DNA from: Streptomyces xanthochromogenes
GTDB taxonomy: Bacteria > Actinomycetota > Actinomycetes > Streptomycetales > Streptomycetaceae
Reading direction: 5' to 3'
NCBI RefSeq assembly: GCF_014650455.1
Contig: NZ_BMUZ01000004.1
Span: 310,001-374,000 of the forward strand
DNA: 64,000 bases
The notes beneath the pieces were generated by a model that had not been told where the DNA came from, made no database searches, and saw nothing but the letters and a program-made list of their open reading frames with translations. This document shows positions 49,253 to 56,886 of this stretch, one piece after another; the first letter of the stretch is position 1; every line of letters starts with the position of its first letter. The translations under genes were made by a program, and so were the position numbers.

Positions 49253-52147
49253 GTGACGATCGAGCCGACCACCCTGGCGACGGGAACCGGACCGATCGCC
49301 GTCGAGCGCGGCGCCCTCCGCGACACCGTGCGGGCCCATCTCTCCCACGGCGGCGGCGTCCTCCTCACCGGCCCCGCGGGCATCGGCAGGACCACCGTCG
49401 TGTCCCAACTCGTCGCCGAAGCAGGCGAATACGGCCACCGGGTACTGCGCTGCGCACCGTCGTACGCCGAACGCGACAGCCCTTTCCTCGGCCTCATCGA
49501 CCTGCTGACGGGCGTGGCCGACGACACCCTGACCAGGCTTGCCGCCCACGAAAGGGCGGTACTCGAACGAACCCTGCTGCGACGCTTCGGCCCACCGCCG
49601 GCCACCGGACCCGGCGACGGCGCCGGTCCGGCCACCGAGCGAGAGGCACTCGTCCTGCGGATCGCCGTCCGCAAGGTGCTCGCGCTGCTCGCCGACGCGG
49701 GACCCCTCCTGTTGGTCATCGACGACGCGCAGTGGCTGGACCGGCCGACCGCCGAGGTGCTCAACTATCTTGCCCGGCGGGCCGATCCAGGTGTGTCGGT
49801 ACTGGCCGCCCTGCGTACAGGGCTCATCCCCGCACCCCTTGCACACCGTTCGGACGGCTGCGACAGCGCACTCGGTCTTTGCCCGCCTCCGGTCCGCAGG
49901 ATCGCGGTCCCGCCCATGACCGCGCACGAGCTCGCCGAGCTGCTTGAACGGCACGATCACCCCGGCTGGCCGCGCCCGCTGATCACACGCCTGCACCAGA
50001 CGAGCGGCGGCACGCCCGCCACGGCCCTCGAACTGAGCGCGGCCCTCGACGAACACGTCCGCCTCAAGGGTGCCGAGTTGCCCGGACCCGACGACCCGCT
50101 CCCCGTCCCGGACTCCCTGAGCCGCCCCGTCCTGGACCGACTCGGCGCGGTGACCGCGAGCGCCCGGGACACCTTGGTGATGGCGGGTGCGTCCGGACGG
50201 CCCACCGTGGAGCTGCTGCGGCGCGCGGGCCGGCCGAACGCCGCCGCCGATCTGGACCTCTGCGTACGGCACGGTCTGATCCGCGCCCTGACGGAGTCGG
50301 ACAACGGAGCCGTCAGGTTCCTCGACCCGCTCACCCCGATGGTGCTGCGGGCCGAGACCCCGTACGAGCACCTCGTGGAGGCGCACCGGGCGTTGGCCGA
50401 CGCCTGCGACGACACGGTCGAACGCGCCCACCACATGGCCCGGTTGACGGCGGGCCCCGATCCCGCCGTGGCGACCCGGCTCGCCGCCGCGGCCTCGGCG
50501 GCCCGCCGCAGAGGCGCCCCGGGGACGGCGGCCAGGCTCGGACGTCTGGCCGCCGAGTACACACCCGCCGGGCAGGCGTACATCGACATCGACCGCAGGC
50601 TCACCGCGGCCGAGGACGGCATCGAGGCCGGAGACCTGGACTTCGCGCGACGGCTCGCGCACGAGGTGCTCGGCGACGCCGAGCGGCCGGCCGACCGGGT
50701 GCGCGCCTGGAACGTGGTCATCGACTCCTGCGGTCAGGCGATGGCCGAGATAGCGGACGTCTTCCCGGAGGCGGTACGCGACGCCGCGGGCGACCCCGAG
50801 CTGCTGGCCCAGCTGCACTACCGGATGAGCTGGCGCGCCTGGATGGTGGGCGGTTCAGCGGCGCGCGCCCACGGCCACGCGGTCCGCGCGGCCGGACTCG
50901 CGGCGCGCACCGGCGACCGCAGGACCGAGCTGATGGCACTGACCCAACAGGCGGCCCTGGAGCTCTTCCTGGGCCTGCCGGAGGCCGAGACGACACTGAC
51001 CGCCGCTCTCGCCGCGCCCCACGACGTACACGCGATGACCCATCACAACGGGCCCGTCTACCTCAAGTACCGGTTCCACCTGGTGCGCGACGAACTGGAC
51101 GAGGCGCGAGCCGAGTTGCGCACCCTCGTCTACCGACTGCGGCAGCGGGGTTCGGCCGACAGCCTGAGCCAGTGCCTCATCGGCCTCGCCCAGGTGGAGA
51201 TCCAGCGCGGACGGTGCCGGCCGGCCCTGACCATCGCCCGCCAGAGCCTGCGCATCGTGGAGGAGGCGGGGCTGAGCCAGGGTCCCGCCTGGTACGCGCT
51301 CTCGCTCGCCGAGACGGCAGGGGGCAGCCTGCGCCGGGCGCTCACCGCGGCCGAGACGGCGAGGCGGCACAGCGAGGACGACGACGACCGGCTCTTCCTG
51401 CCGCGGGCCCTGCATGCCGAGGGAAGGATCAGACTGTTCGTCGGCCAGAGCGCCAGGGCCGTGGAACTCCTGCGCAGGGCAGGCGAGTTGGAGACGGCGC
51501 AGGGCCAGCGCGATCCGGCGACCCGACGGTGGCACGCCGATCTCGCGGAAGCCCTGGCCGCAACCGGCGCGCCGGACGAGGCGGCAGCGGTCATCGCCGT
51601 GGCCCGGCGCCAGGCCGAGCGCCTCGGCCGCCCCGGCGTCCTCGCCACGCTGGACCGGTCGAAGGCGGCGATCGATGCGAGCAGGGGCGAACTGAGCGTC
51701 GCCTCAAGGACGTTGGAGAGCGCCGCCACGCGTTTGCGGGCCACCGGCTATCCGCTGGAGGAGGCCCGCACCCGGGCGGCCCTGGGCCGGGTCCGGCGGC
51801 TGCTTCAGGACGAGACCGGTGCCCGCACCTCCTTCGCGAGCGCCCTGCGCATCTTCAGCAAGGCCGACGCCCGCCCCTGGATCGCACTGACCCGCACCGA
51901 ACGCGACCGCGCCCAGGATGCCCCCGCCCCGCCGGCCGAAGCCGGCGCCTGGTCGGACCACCTCACCTCGACCGAACGCAGCGTCGTCGCCCGAGCGGCC
52001 CAGGGCGCCACCAACCGCGAGATCGCGGCGGGTCTCGTGGTCAGTGTCAAGACGGTGGAAGCGGCCCTCACCCGCGCCTATCGCAAACTGGGTGCCAAGT
52101 CGCGGGTGGAGGTCGCACGCATGGTGATGACGCATCGCACGGCGTAG
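49253..52147 (+). CDS. LAL-type LuxR regulator (ATPase + TPR + HTH), Walker A Lys replaced by Arg
   Basis: 964 residues. N-terminal AAA/STAND ATPase with Walker A G-PAGIG-R46-T-T (residues 40-48) and Walker B LLLVIDDAQWLD; the usual lysine of GK[ST] is arginine. The middle ~450 residues are helical TPR-like repeats; the last ~65 residues are a LuxR helix-turn-helix (LTSTERSVVARAAQGATNRE, then VKTVEAALTRAYRKLG). LAL proteins are large activators, often of secondary metabolism or sugar use. The GTG has GGAGGGG close upstream. A dre-like tandem repeat in the promoter suggests control by amino-sugar status. It converges with the fabV gene. Confidence 0.9.
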   Translation: MTIEPTTLATGTGPIAVERGALRDTVRAHLSHGGGVLLTGPAGIGRTTVVSQLVAEAGEYGHRVLRCAPSYAERDSPFLGLIDLLTGVADDTLTRLAAHERAVLERTLLRRFGPPPATGPGDGAGPATEREALVLRIAVRKVLALLADAGPLLLVIDDAQWLDRPTAEVLNYLARRADPGVSVLAALRTGLIPAPLAHRSDGCDSALGLCPPPVRRIAVPPMTAHELAELLERHDHPGWPRPLITRLHQTSGGTPATALELSAALDEHVRLKGAELPGPDDPLPVPDSLSRPVLDRLGAVTASARDTLVMAGASGRPTVELLRRAGRPNAAADLDLCVRHGLIRALTESDNGAVRFLDPLTPMVLRAETPYEHLVEAHRALADACDDTVERAHHMARLTAGPDPAVATRLAAAASAARRRGAPGTAARLGRLAAEYTPAGQAYIDIDRRLTAAEDGIEAGDLDFARRLAHEVLGDAERPADRVRAWNVVIDSCGQAMAEIADVFPEAVRDAAGDPELLAQLHYRMSWRAWMVGGSAARAHGHAVRAAGLAARTGDRRTELMALTQQAALELFLGLPEAETTLTAALAAPHDVHAMTHHNGPVYLKYRFHLVRDELDEARAELRTLVYRLRQRGSADSLSQCLIGLAQVEIQRGRCRPALTIARQSLRIVEEAGLSQGPAWYALSLAETAGGSLRRALTAAETARRHSEDDDDRLFLPRALHAEGRIRLFVGQSARAVELLRRAGELETAQGQRDPATRRWHADLAEALAATGAPDEAAAVIAVARRQAERLGRPGVLATLDRSKAAIDASRGELSVASRTLESAATRLRATGYPLEEARTRAALGRVRRLLQDETGARTSFASALRIFSKADARPWIALTRTERDRAQDAPAPPAEAGAWSDHLTSTERSVVARAAQGATNREIAAGLVVSVKTVEAALTRAYRKLGAKSRVEVARMVMTHRTA

Positions 52148-52162
52148 GCGGCGTTCCGTCGA

Positions 52163-52177
52163 GGGGCCCTGCGCCCC
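52163..52177. terminator. short hairpin between LAL and fabV stops
   Basis: GGGGC-CCTGC-GCCCC in the 35-bp gap of the convergent pair; small but well placed. Confidence 0.4.
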
Positions 52178-52182
52178 AGCGG

Positions 52183-53373
52183 TTACGGCGCAGGCCAGGC
52201 GACCGAGGTCTCGACGGCCTCGTCGTAGTCGACGCCGTCGAGGCCCCAGCCGTACAGCTCGCGGATCTGCCCGATGAACCAGTCGGCCCCGGCCGCCGAC
52301 CGGTCGAGCCCTGCCTGCGGGTCGGCCCACAGCTCACGGACCCGGTCCTGGACCCGCGGGTCGAGTTCCCAGCCGTCGAGCCGGACGCGGCCCGCCTCGT
52401 CCGTCACGAGGGGCTTGTTGCCGAGCAGTTGGTCCCACAGGTCCACGGCCTGCTGGTCGGTGGTCCGGAAGCCGTCGCCGAGGACCGTGCGCAGGAACGT
52501 GGTGTACAGGGCGATGGAGGGGATCGCGCTGGAGGCCTGGGTGACCGCCGCCCCGGCGACGACGGTCATCGCCCGGCCACGCCCGGCGAGGACGCCCGCG
52601 TTCAACTGCCCCGCGGTGCGCTCCAGATGCTCCTTGGCGGCGCCGATGGTGCCCTGCCGGTAGACGGGGGCGGTCAGTTCGGAGCCGATGTAGGTGAGCG
52701 CGACGGTGGTGAAGTCGTCGGCGAGCAAAGCGCGTTCGGCGAGGTGCCGCACCCACAGCTGCCAGTCCGCGCCGCCCATCACCTGCTCGGTGGCGTGCTT
52801 CTCCTGCGTCGTCGCCGCCTCCAGCCGGACGCTCGTCGCCTTCGGAGTGCCGTCGGAGAAGTCCAGGGCGGGCGACTCGTAGGGCGCGCCGAGCGGCTTG
52901 ATCACCGAGTGGTGGACGGTGCCGGTCTCCGGGTCGGTACGCCGTGGCGCGGCGAGGCTGTAGATGAGGTGGTCGACCTTCCCGAACCGCCGCTCCACCA
53001 GGTCGAGGGCCTCGTCCTTGCCCTTGTCGGAGAACGCGTCGGTGTTGACGAAGACGAAGTCGCATCCGGCCTCGGTCGCCAGCCGGGCCGCCTGCGCGGT
53101 GCGGTACCAGCCCGCGGAGGCGGTACGCCGCTCGGTCTCGGCAGCCTCGTACGCGACCCCGACGCCTCGGATGCCGTGCTGCCGCAGACCGGTGAGCAGG
53201 GTCGCGAGTCCGTAGCCCGCGCTGTGGCCGAGGAGCAGCACGACGGGAGCGCTGCCGTCGGCACGCGGCGGGATGCGGTCCCACGTCCGGCCGACCGTCT
53301 CGGCGGCGCCCGCCGGATGCGAGTTGACGATCAGGAAGCCGCGCTGCTTCGGGTCTATGTGCCGCAGGCTCAC
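52183..53373 (-). CDS. fabV: enoyl-[ACP] reductase, FabV type (trans-2-enoyl-CoA reductase)
   Basis: 396 residues, normal FabV length. The start MSLRHIDPKQRGFLIVNSHP and nucleotide-binding region VLLLGHSAGYGLATLL match FabV. The catalytic signature Tyr-x8-Lys is intact in YRQGTIGAAK. It reduces the double bond of enoyl-ACP or enoyl-CoA with NADH. FabV tolerates triclosan in other bacteria. The GTG at 53373 has only a weak GGA upstream. The gene is alone: a LAL regulator converges on one side and a DUF5954 gene is divergent on the other. Streptomyces normally use FabI/InhA-like enzymes, so this may be an accessory reductase. Confidence 0.87.
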   Translation of the reverse strand: MSLRHIDPKQRGFLIVNSHPAGAAETVGRTWDRIPPRADGSAPVVLLLGHSAGYGLATLLTGLRQHGIRGVGVAYEAAETERRTASAGWYRTAQAARLATEAGCDFVFVNTDAFSDKGKDEALDLVERRFGKVDHLIYSLAAPRRTDPETGTVHHSVIKPLGAPYESPALDFSDGTPKATSVRLEAATTQEKHATEQVMGGADWQLWVRHLAERALLADDFTTVALTYIGSELTAPVYRQGTIGAAKEHLERTAGQLNAGVLAGRGRAMTVVAGAAVTQASSAIPSIALYTTFLRTVLGDGFRTTDQQAVDLWDQLLGNKPLVTDEAGRVRLDGWELDPRVQDRVRELWADPQAGLDRSAAGADWFIGQIRELYGWGLDGVDYDEAVETSVAWPAP

Positions 53374-53635
53374 GTCGGGTCCGTTCCGGTAGGAGGTGGG
53401 GTGACGGCGAACGTCGGCCGTGGCCTCGCCATCGAAGATCGTAAGCACGCCCGTCGCCGCCGATCGCACGGACGGGGTACGGAGAATCCGCCGGGCAGTT
53501 GTCGTGTCCGGCCTTGACGGACGTCCTGGGCGGCCTCGGAGCGGCGAGGGGCGCAGCGTAATCCCCGCGCGCGGACGAGGTGGCCGATCCGCTGATCCAG
53601 GGACGGTCGTGCGACGCGGTCGGCAGGATGGCCGC

Positions 53636-54715
53636 ATGGAGCATGGGGACGCAGGACGGGGCGGCGCACGGCCGATGGTGGTGCGGGTTCCGGTGGAGCC
53701 GGTGGAGGCCGCGGTCGAGGCGGACGCCCTCGACGCCGTGGCCCGCACGGGGAATCTGGTCGTGCGGGGCCCGCTGTTCGGGGTGGCGGCGCAGGAGGAA
53801 GGCGACGAGCACGTGTGGCGGGTGATCGTCGCCGTGACGCTCGGCTGCCCGCAACAGGCGCGCGACAGCTTGAACTCACTGCTGTGGTTCCGCGCCAAGG
53901 ACGGCGCCGCGGACAAGGTCGAGCGGCGCGCCCTGCTGGCCGCGGTCGCGAAGCTGGAGACCGAGCACGTCGATGAACTCTCCGCGGCCGGGACGCGGTA
54001 CCGGATCGTGCGTGCCGAGGAATACGCCGCCGTGGGGGCCCTGGGCGAGATGGAGGGTCCGCGCCCCACCGATGCCGAGCCCCTGGTTCCGGACTGGTCC
54101 CGCGGAGCCAGGGGGCCGGCCGTCGACGAGGGTCTGATGCTGGACCCGTCGGCTCCGGTCACCCCCACGCAGATCGCGGAACGGCTCGCGCTGCGGGACC
54201 TGTGCTACTCAGGGGACCGGTTCCCCCGGGACGTGCTGGCCGATTCGCGCCGGGCCGTCACCACGCACCCGGACATCCTGCTGCTGCCCCCGACGTTCAC
54301 GGTCGTGGAGCAGACGGCGAACGCCTGGGCACCGGTCAACGGTCCGCACGCGACCGCCCACGCGGCACGCCGGTCCCTCGACTTCTCGCTGACCTGGGCA
54401 TGGCCGCGCATGAACGGCCTCATCCCGGTCGACGGCCCCATGGACGCGGACGCCCGTACCGAGACCGAGTCCTCGGGCGCCGGGACCGCCGGGCCTCTCG
54501 CCGCCTACGCGCGGGCCGCGGCCGCGCTGCGGGCCGGTCGCGTCAACCGGTTGGAGTTCCAGGGCACCGTCTACCAGATCGCCCGCACCCGTCGGCTGCT
54601 GCGGTGGGGCGGCGACGGGCCCGAGGGCCCGCGCCCGTCCGACGTCAACACGCAGGAGCCCACACGCCTCCACCCGTCGCTCGACGAGGACGGACGCGTC
54701 GTCTCCGACGATTGA
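53636..54715 (+). CDS. DUF5954 protein
   Basis: 359 residues, matching the Streptomyces DUF5954 family throughout (RDSLNSLLWFRAKDGAADKV, then TRYRIVRAEEYAAVG and RTRRLLRWGGDGPEGPRPSD). It has no signal peptide or membrane segment; the fold is unknown. The ATG at 53636 has AGGA eight bases upstream; longer in-frame starts read through Arg/Gly-rich sequence of the divergent fabV promoter region. Nothing nearby suggests a function. Confidence 0.75.
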   Translation: MEHGDAGRGGARPMVVRVPVEPVEAAVEADALDAVARTGNLVVRGPLFGVAAQEEGDEHVWRVIVAVTLGCPQQARDSLNSLLWFRAKDGAADKVERRALLAAVAKLETEHVDELSAAGTRYRIVRAEEYAAVGALGEMEGPRPTDAEPLVPDWSRGARGPAVDEGLMLDPSAPVTPTQIAERLALRDLCYSGDRFPRDVLADSRRAVTTHPDILLLPPTFTVVEQTANAWAPVNGPHATAHAARRSLDFSLTWAWPRMNGLIPVDGPMDADARTETESSGAGTAGPLAAYARAAAALRAGRVNRLEFQGTVYQIARTRRLLRWGGDGPEGPRPSDVNTQEPTRLHPSLDEDGRVVSDD

Positions 54716-54742
54716 GCACGGCGGCACGGCGGCAGAGAGGTA

Positions 54743-54832
54743 CGGCCGCGTTCCGGTGCGAGTCCACGGGTCAACGGCCGCATTCCGGCGCGGGCGCCCG
54801 GCCGCACTCCGGCGCGGCCGCACTCCGGTACA
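54743..54832. repeat. four copies of an 18-bp CGGCCGC(A/G)YTCCGG element
   Basis: Copies of CGGCCGCRYTCCGGYRCG start at 54743, 54775, 54799 and 54815, i.e. spaced 32, 24 and 16 bp. They lie in the 278-bp gap after the DUF5954 gene, which otherwise contains no gene. Confidence 0.6.
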
Positions 54833-54981
54833 GGTGCGGTCGAGTCGGCGCTCGTGCGCGGACAGCGTCTCGCGCCCAAATTCCCCTCGCATCAACGCTG
54901 TTGTGGGGCCGCGATCGTGCCGGGCAGCGCACACTCCCCCCTTCTTCGAACGCGTTCAAGCCACGGAACGCCGGACCGCGA

Positions 54982-54987
54982 TATGGT
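54982..54987 (+). promoter_or_regulatory. -10-like box for a probably leaderless transcript
   Basis: TATGGT, six bases before the A of the ATG at 54994; no Shine-Dalgarno sequence precedes the start, so transcription may begin at the start codon. No convincing -35 is visible. Confidence 0.4.
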
Positions 54988-54993
54988 CCGCGC

Positions 54994-55509
54994 ATGTCAG
55001 ACGCGTTGGCCACCGCCATCACCGCGGCGGCGGGCCTCGGCGGGGCACTCCTCGGTGCGGTCCTCCCCCAGCGGTTCAACGTGCGCGAGCGCGCCGCGGA
55101 AGCCGAACTCGCCGACCGCAGAAGGTCGTTCGAAGAGCGCCGCGAGGCGTACACGGCGATGAACCGCGCTTCGGAGCAGTTCCACACCCTGCTCAAGGAT
55201 GCCCTGCACCGCATGCGCGACGGCGTCTACACCGACGAGGACCGCACGCGCCTGGAGGAGTCCCGCCGGGATTACCGCGACCGCTATGCCTCGGCGCAGA
55301 TGATCGTCCCGCTGCGCATCCTGGAGGCTTCGCGCGAACTCAACAGAGTTCTCGCGGGCGTCGACGCCGCGGCCAAGCGCATAGACCGCGGGCTCGCGCG
55401 CGAGGGGGAGAGTGCCGAGGAGCTGATCGTCACGGTCAGGCAGGCCGAGCCCCGGCTCGTGACCATGCGGACGCTGATGCGGGCGGACCTCGGAATCCGG
55501 GACCGATGA
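54994..55509 (+). CDS. membrane-anchored coiled-coil protein, unknown function
   Basis: 171 residues. A short N-terminal membrane helix (ITAAAGLGGALLGAVLP) is followed by ~140 charged helical residues with heptad-like character (ERAAEAELADRRRSFEERRE, RLEESRRDYRDRYASAQ) predicted to form coiled coil facing the cytoplasm. Such small proteins are common in Streptomyces without known role. There is no ribosome site; a TATGGT box six bases upstream suggests leaderless mRNA. Confidence 0.72.
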   Translation: MSDALATAITAAAGLGGALLGAVLPQRFNVRERAAEAELADRRRSFEERREAYTAMNRASEQFHTLLKDALHRMRDGVYTDEDRTRLEESRRDYRDRYASAQMIVPLRILEASRELNRVLAGVDAAAKRIDRGLAREGESAEELIVTVRQAEPRLVTMRTLMRADLGIRDR

Positions 55510-55685
55510 GGTGAGCCCGCGGGTTTCGGGGCCGACGGCTCCCGGCGGCGGGCACGGCCCCCGTGGGTCCGGCCGGTGACAGCGGCTGCAAAATGCGGCG
55601 GGCGCCGGCCAACGATCCGGAGGGCGGTCCGCGGCCGGACCGGGACATGCGCTGTGCGCGAGGCCGGCGGAGGGACAGCGACGCC

Positions 55686-56162
55686 TCAGCGGAGGCTCGG
55701 GCCGGCTTCCAGGTACGCGGCGAGGTGGGCCAGCGAGGAGGCGATGCCCGCTTCGTGGGCGGCCCGGTCGATGCCGGGCGGGACATCGGTGGCGGTCACC
55801 ATCACGTCGGTGCCTTCGCCACCGTCGACGAGGTCCCAGGTCAGCGTCATCGTGCCCGCGTACGCGGGGTCGTCCGCCTCGAACACGGCGCGCTGCACCA
55901 CCCGTGCTCCGGGCACGAGCTCGGCGAACTCGACGTCGACGACATCCGTCGCGTCCGACGTCTTGCCGGGGCTTTCCGCGGGATCGAGATAGGTGAGCAC
56001 CATCCGGAACCCGCCGCCGCTGTGCGGCTCCCAGCGCTCGATCCGCCCCCGCATGCCGTCCGGCGGCAGCCACGCCTCCAGGGCTTCGCGGTTCAGGAGG
56101 GCGCCGTAGACCGAGCTCGCGGTAGCCGCGATCGTCCGGCCGGCGCGGTCTTTCCGGCTCAT
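55686..56162 (-). CDS. SRPBCC/AHSA1-family protein
   Basis: 158 residues with the AHSA1-like START fold: IAATASSVYGALLNREALEAWLPPDG at the start, GGGFRMVLTYLDP, and TMTLTWDLVDGGEGTDVMV in the late strands. These proteins bind hydrophobic ligands; none can be named here. The ATG at 56162 is used because it matches the family start; no strong ribosome site precedes it. It follows the isochorismatase-like gene 37 bp downstream on the same strand. Confidence 0.82.
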   Translation of the reverse strand: MSRKDRAGRTIAATASSVYGALLNREALEAWLPPDGMRGRIERWEPHSGGGFRMVLTYLDPAESPGKTSDATDVVDVEFAELVPGARVVQRAVFEADDPAYAGTMTLTWDLVDGGEGTDVMVTATDVPPGIDRAAHEAGIASSLAHLAAYLEAGPSLR

Positions 56163-56199
56163 GGCCCCGAGTCTAGACGCGGGGCCACCGCCGCGCGGC

Positions 56200-56778
56200 T
56201 CAGCCGGCCTGCCGCTCGGCCCCGGCCTTGACCCACTCGTCGACGGTGACGACATCGGCCTGCCGGGGGAAGACCTTCTCCGTGAGCACACGGTGCACCT
56301 CCGCGTCGCCGTCCAGGCAGCCGTCCGAGAGAACGGTCAGGCCGAAGTCCAGGTCGGCGGCCTGGCGCAGGGTGGAAAGGACCACACAGCTGGTGGCGAT
56401 GCCCGCCAGCACGAGGTGGGTGGCACCGGCACCGCGCAGGACCATGTCGAGGTCGCTGCCCGCGAAGGCGCTGACCCGCTTCTTGGTGACGACCACGTCG
56501 CCGGGCTGCGGCGTGAGAGCGGGGTGGATGTCGGCACTGGCGTCGCCATCGACGAATGCCGCCGAACCGGCGACCGCGCCGAACGCCTTGTTGCGGGTGC
56601 TGACTTCGGGGTGCCCGGCCCGGAAGCCGATCACGACGTGGACCACCGGCGTCCCGGTCGCGCGGGCGGCGTCGATCGCCGTACCGATGCGGGTCAGGTA
56701 GTCGGCGGTGACGTTCTCGGGGAAGCGGTCCACGATGCCCCGTTGGATGTCCATCACGAGGAGGGCGCTGTTCGTCAT
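56200..56778 (-). CDS. isochorismatase-like cysteine hydrolase
   Basis: 192 residues. The isochorismatase fold starts with ALLVMDIQRGIVDRF carrying the catalytic Asp; the Lys is in VVTKKRVSAF and the nucleophilic Cys in AGIATSCVVLSTLR. Family members cleave amides or isochorismate-like ethers, e.g. nicotinamidases. AAAGGA precedes the ATG at 56778. Neighbours are an SRPBCC gene downstream and the DHA2 efflux pump gene upstream on the same strand, separated from it by a 96-bp gap with direct repeats. Confidence 0.87.
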   Translation of the reverse strand: MTNSALLVMDIQRGIVDRFPENVTADYLTRIGTAIDAARATGTPVVHVVIGFRAGHPEVSTRNKAFGAVAGSAAFVDGDASADIHPALTPQPGDVVVTKKRVSAFAGSDLDMVLRGAGATHLVLAGIATSCVVLSTLRQAADLDFGLTVLSDGCLDGDAEVHRVLTEKVFPRQADVVTVDEWVKAGAERQAG

Positions 56779-56829
56779 GCGTACGGTCCTTTGCGTTTGG
56801 TGCGGTGAATGTCTGCCGGTGTGGGCGAC

Positions 56830-56886
56830 TCGGCGGCGGAGCCGTTATTACGAGGGATGTCGGCGGCGGAGCCGTTACGACGAGGG
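56830..56886. repeat. 27-bp direct repeat between efflux and hydrolase genes
   Basis: TCGGCGGCGGAGCCGTTA... at 56830-56856 is repeated at 56860-56886 with two mismatches, 30 bp apart. It extends slightly into the 3' end of the efflux gene. Confidence 0.55.

Noticed and set aside
46390..49764. 1124-codon minus-strand frame opposite the M4 protease
   Set aside because: Composition is low-complexity Val/Arg/Gly and the opposite strand carries a clear, motif-complete protease.
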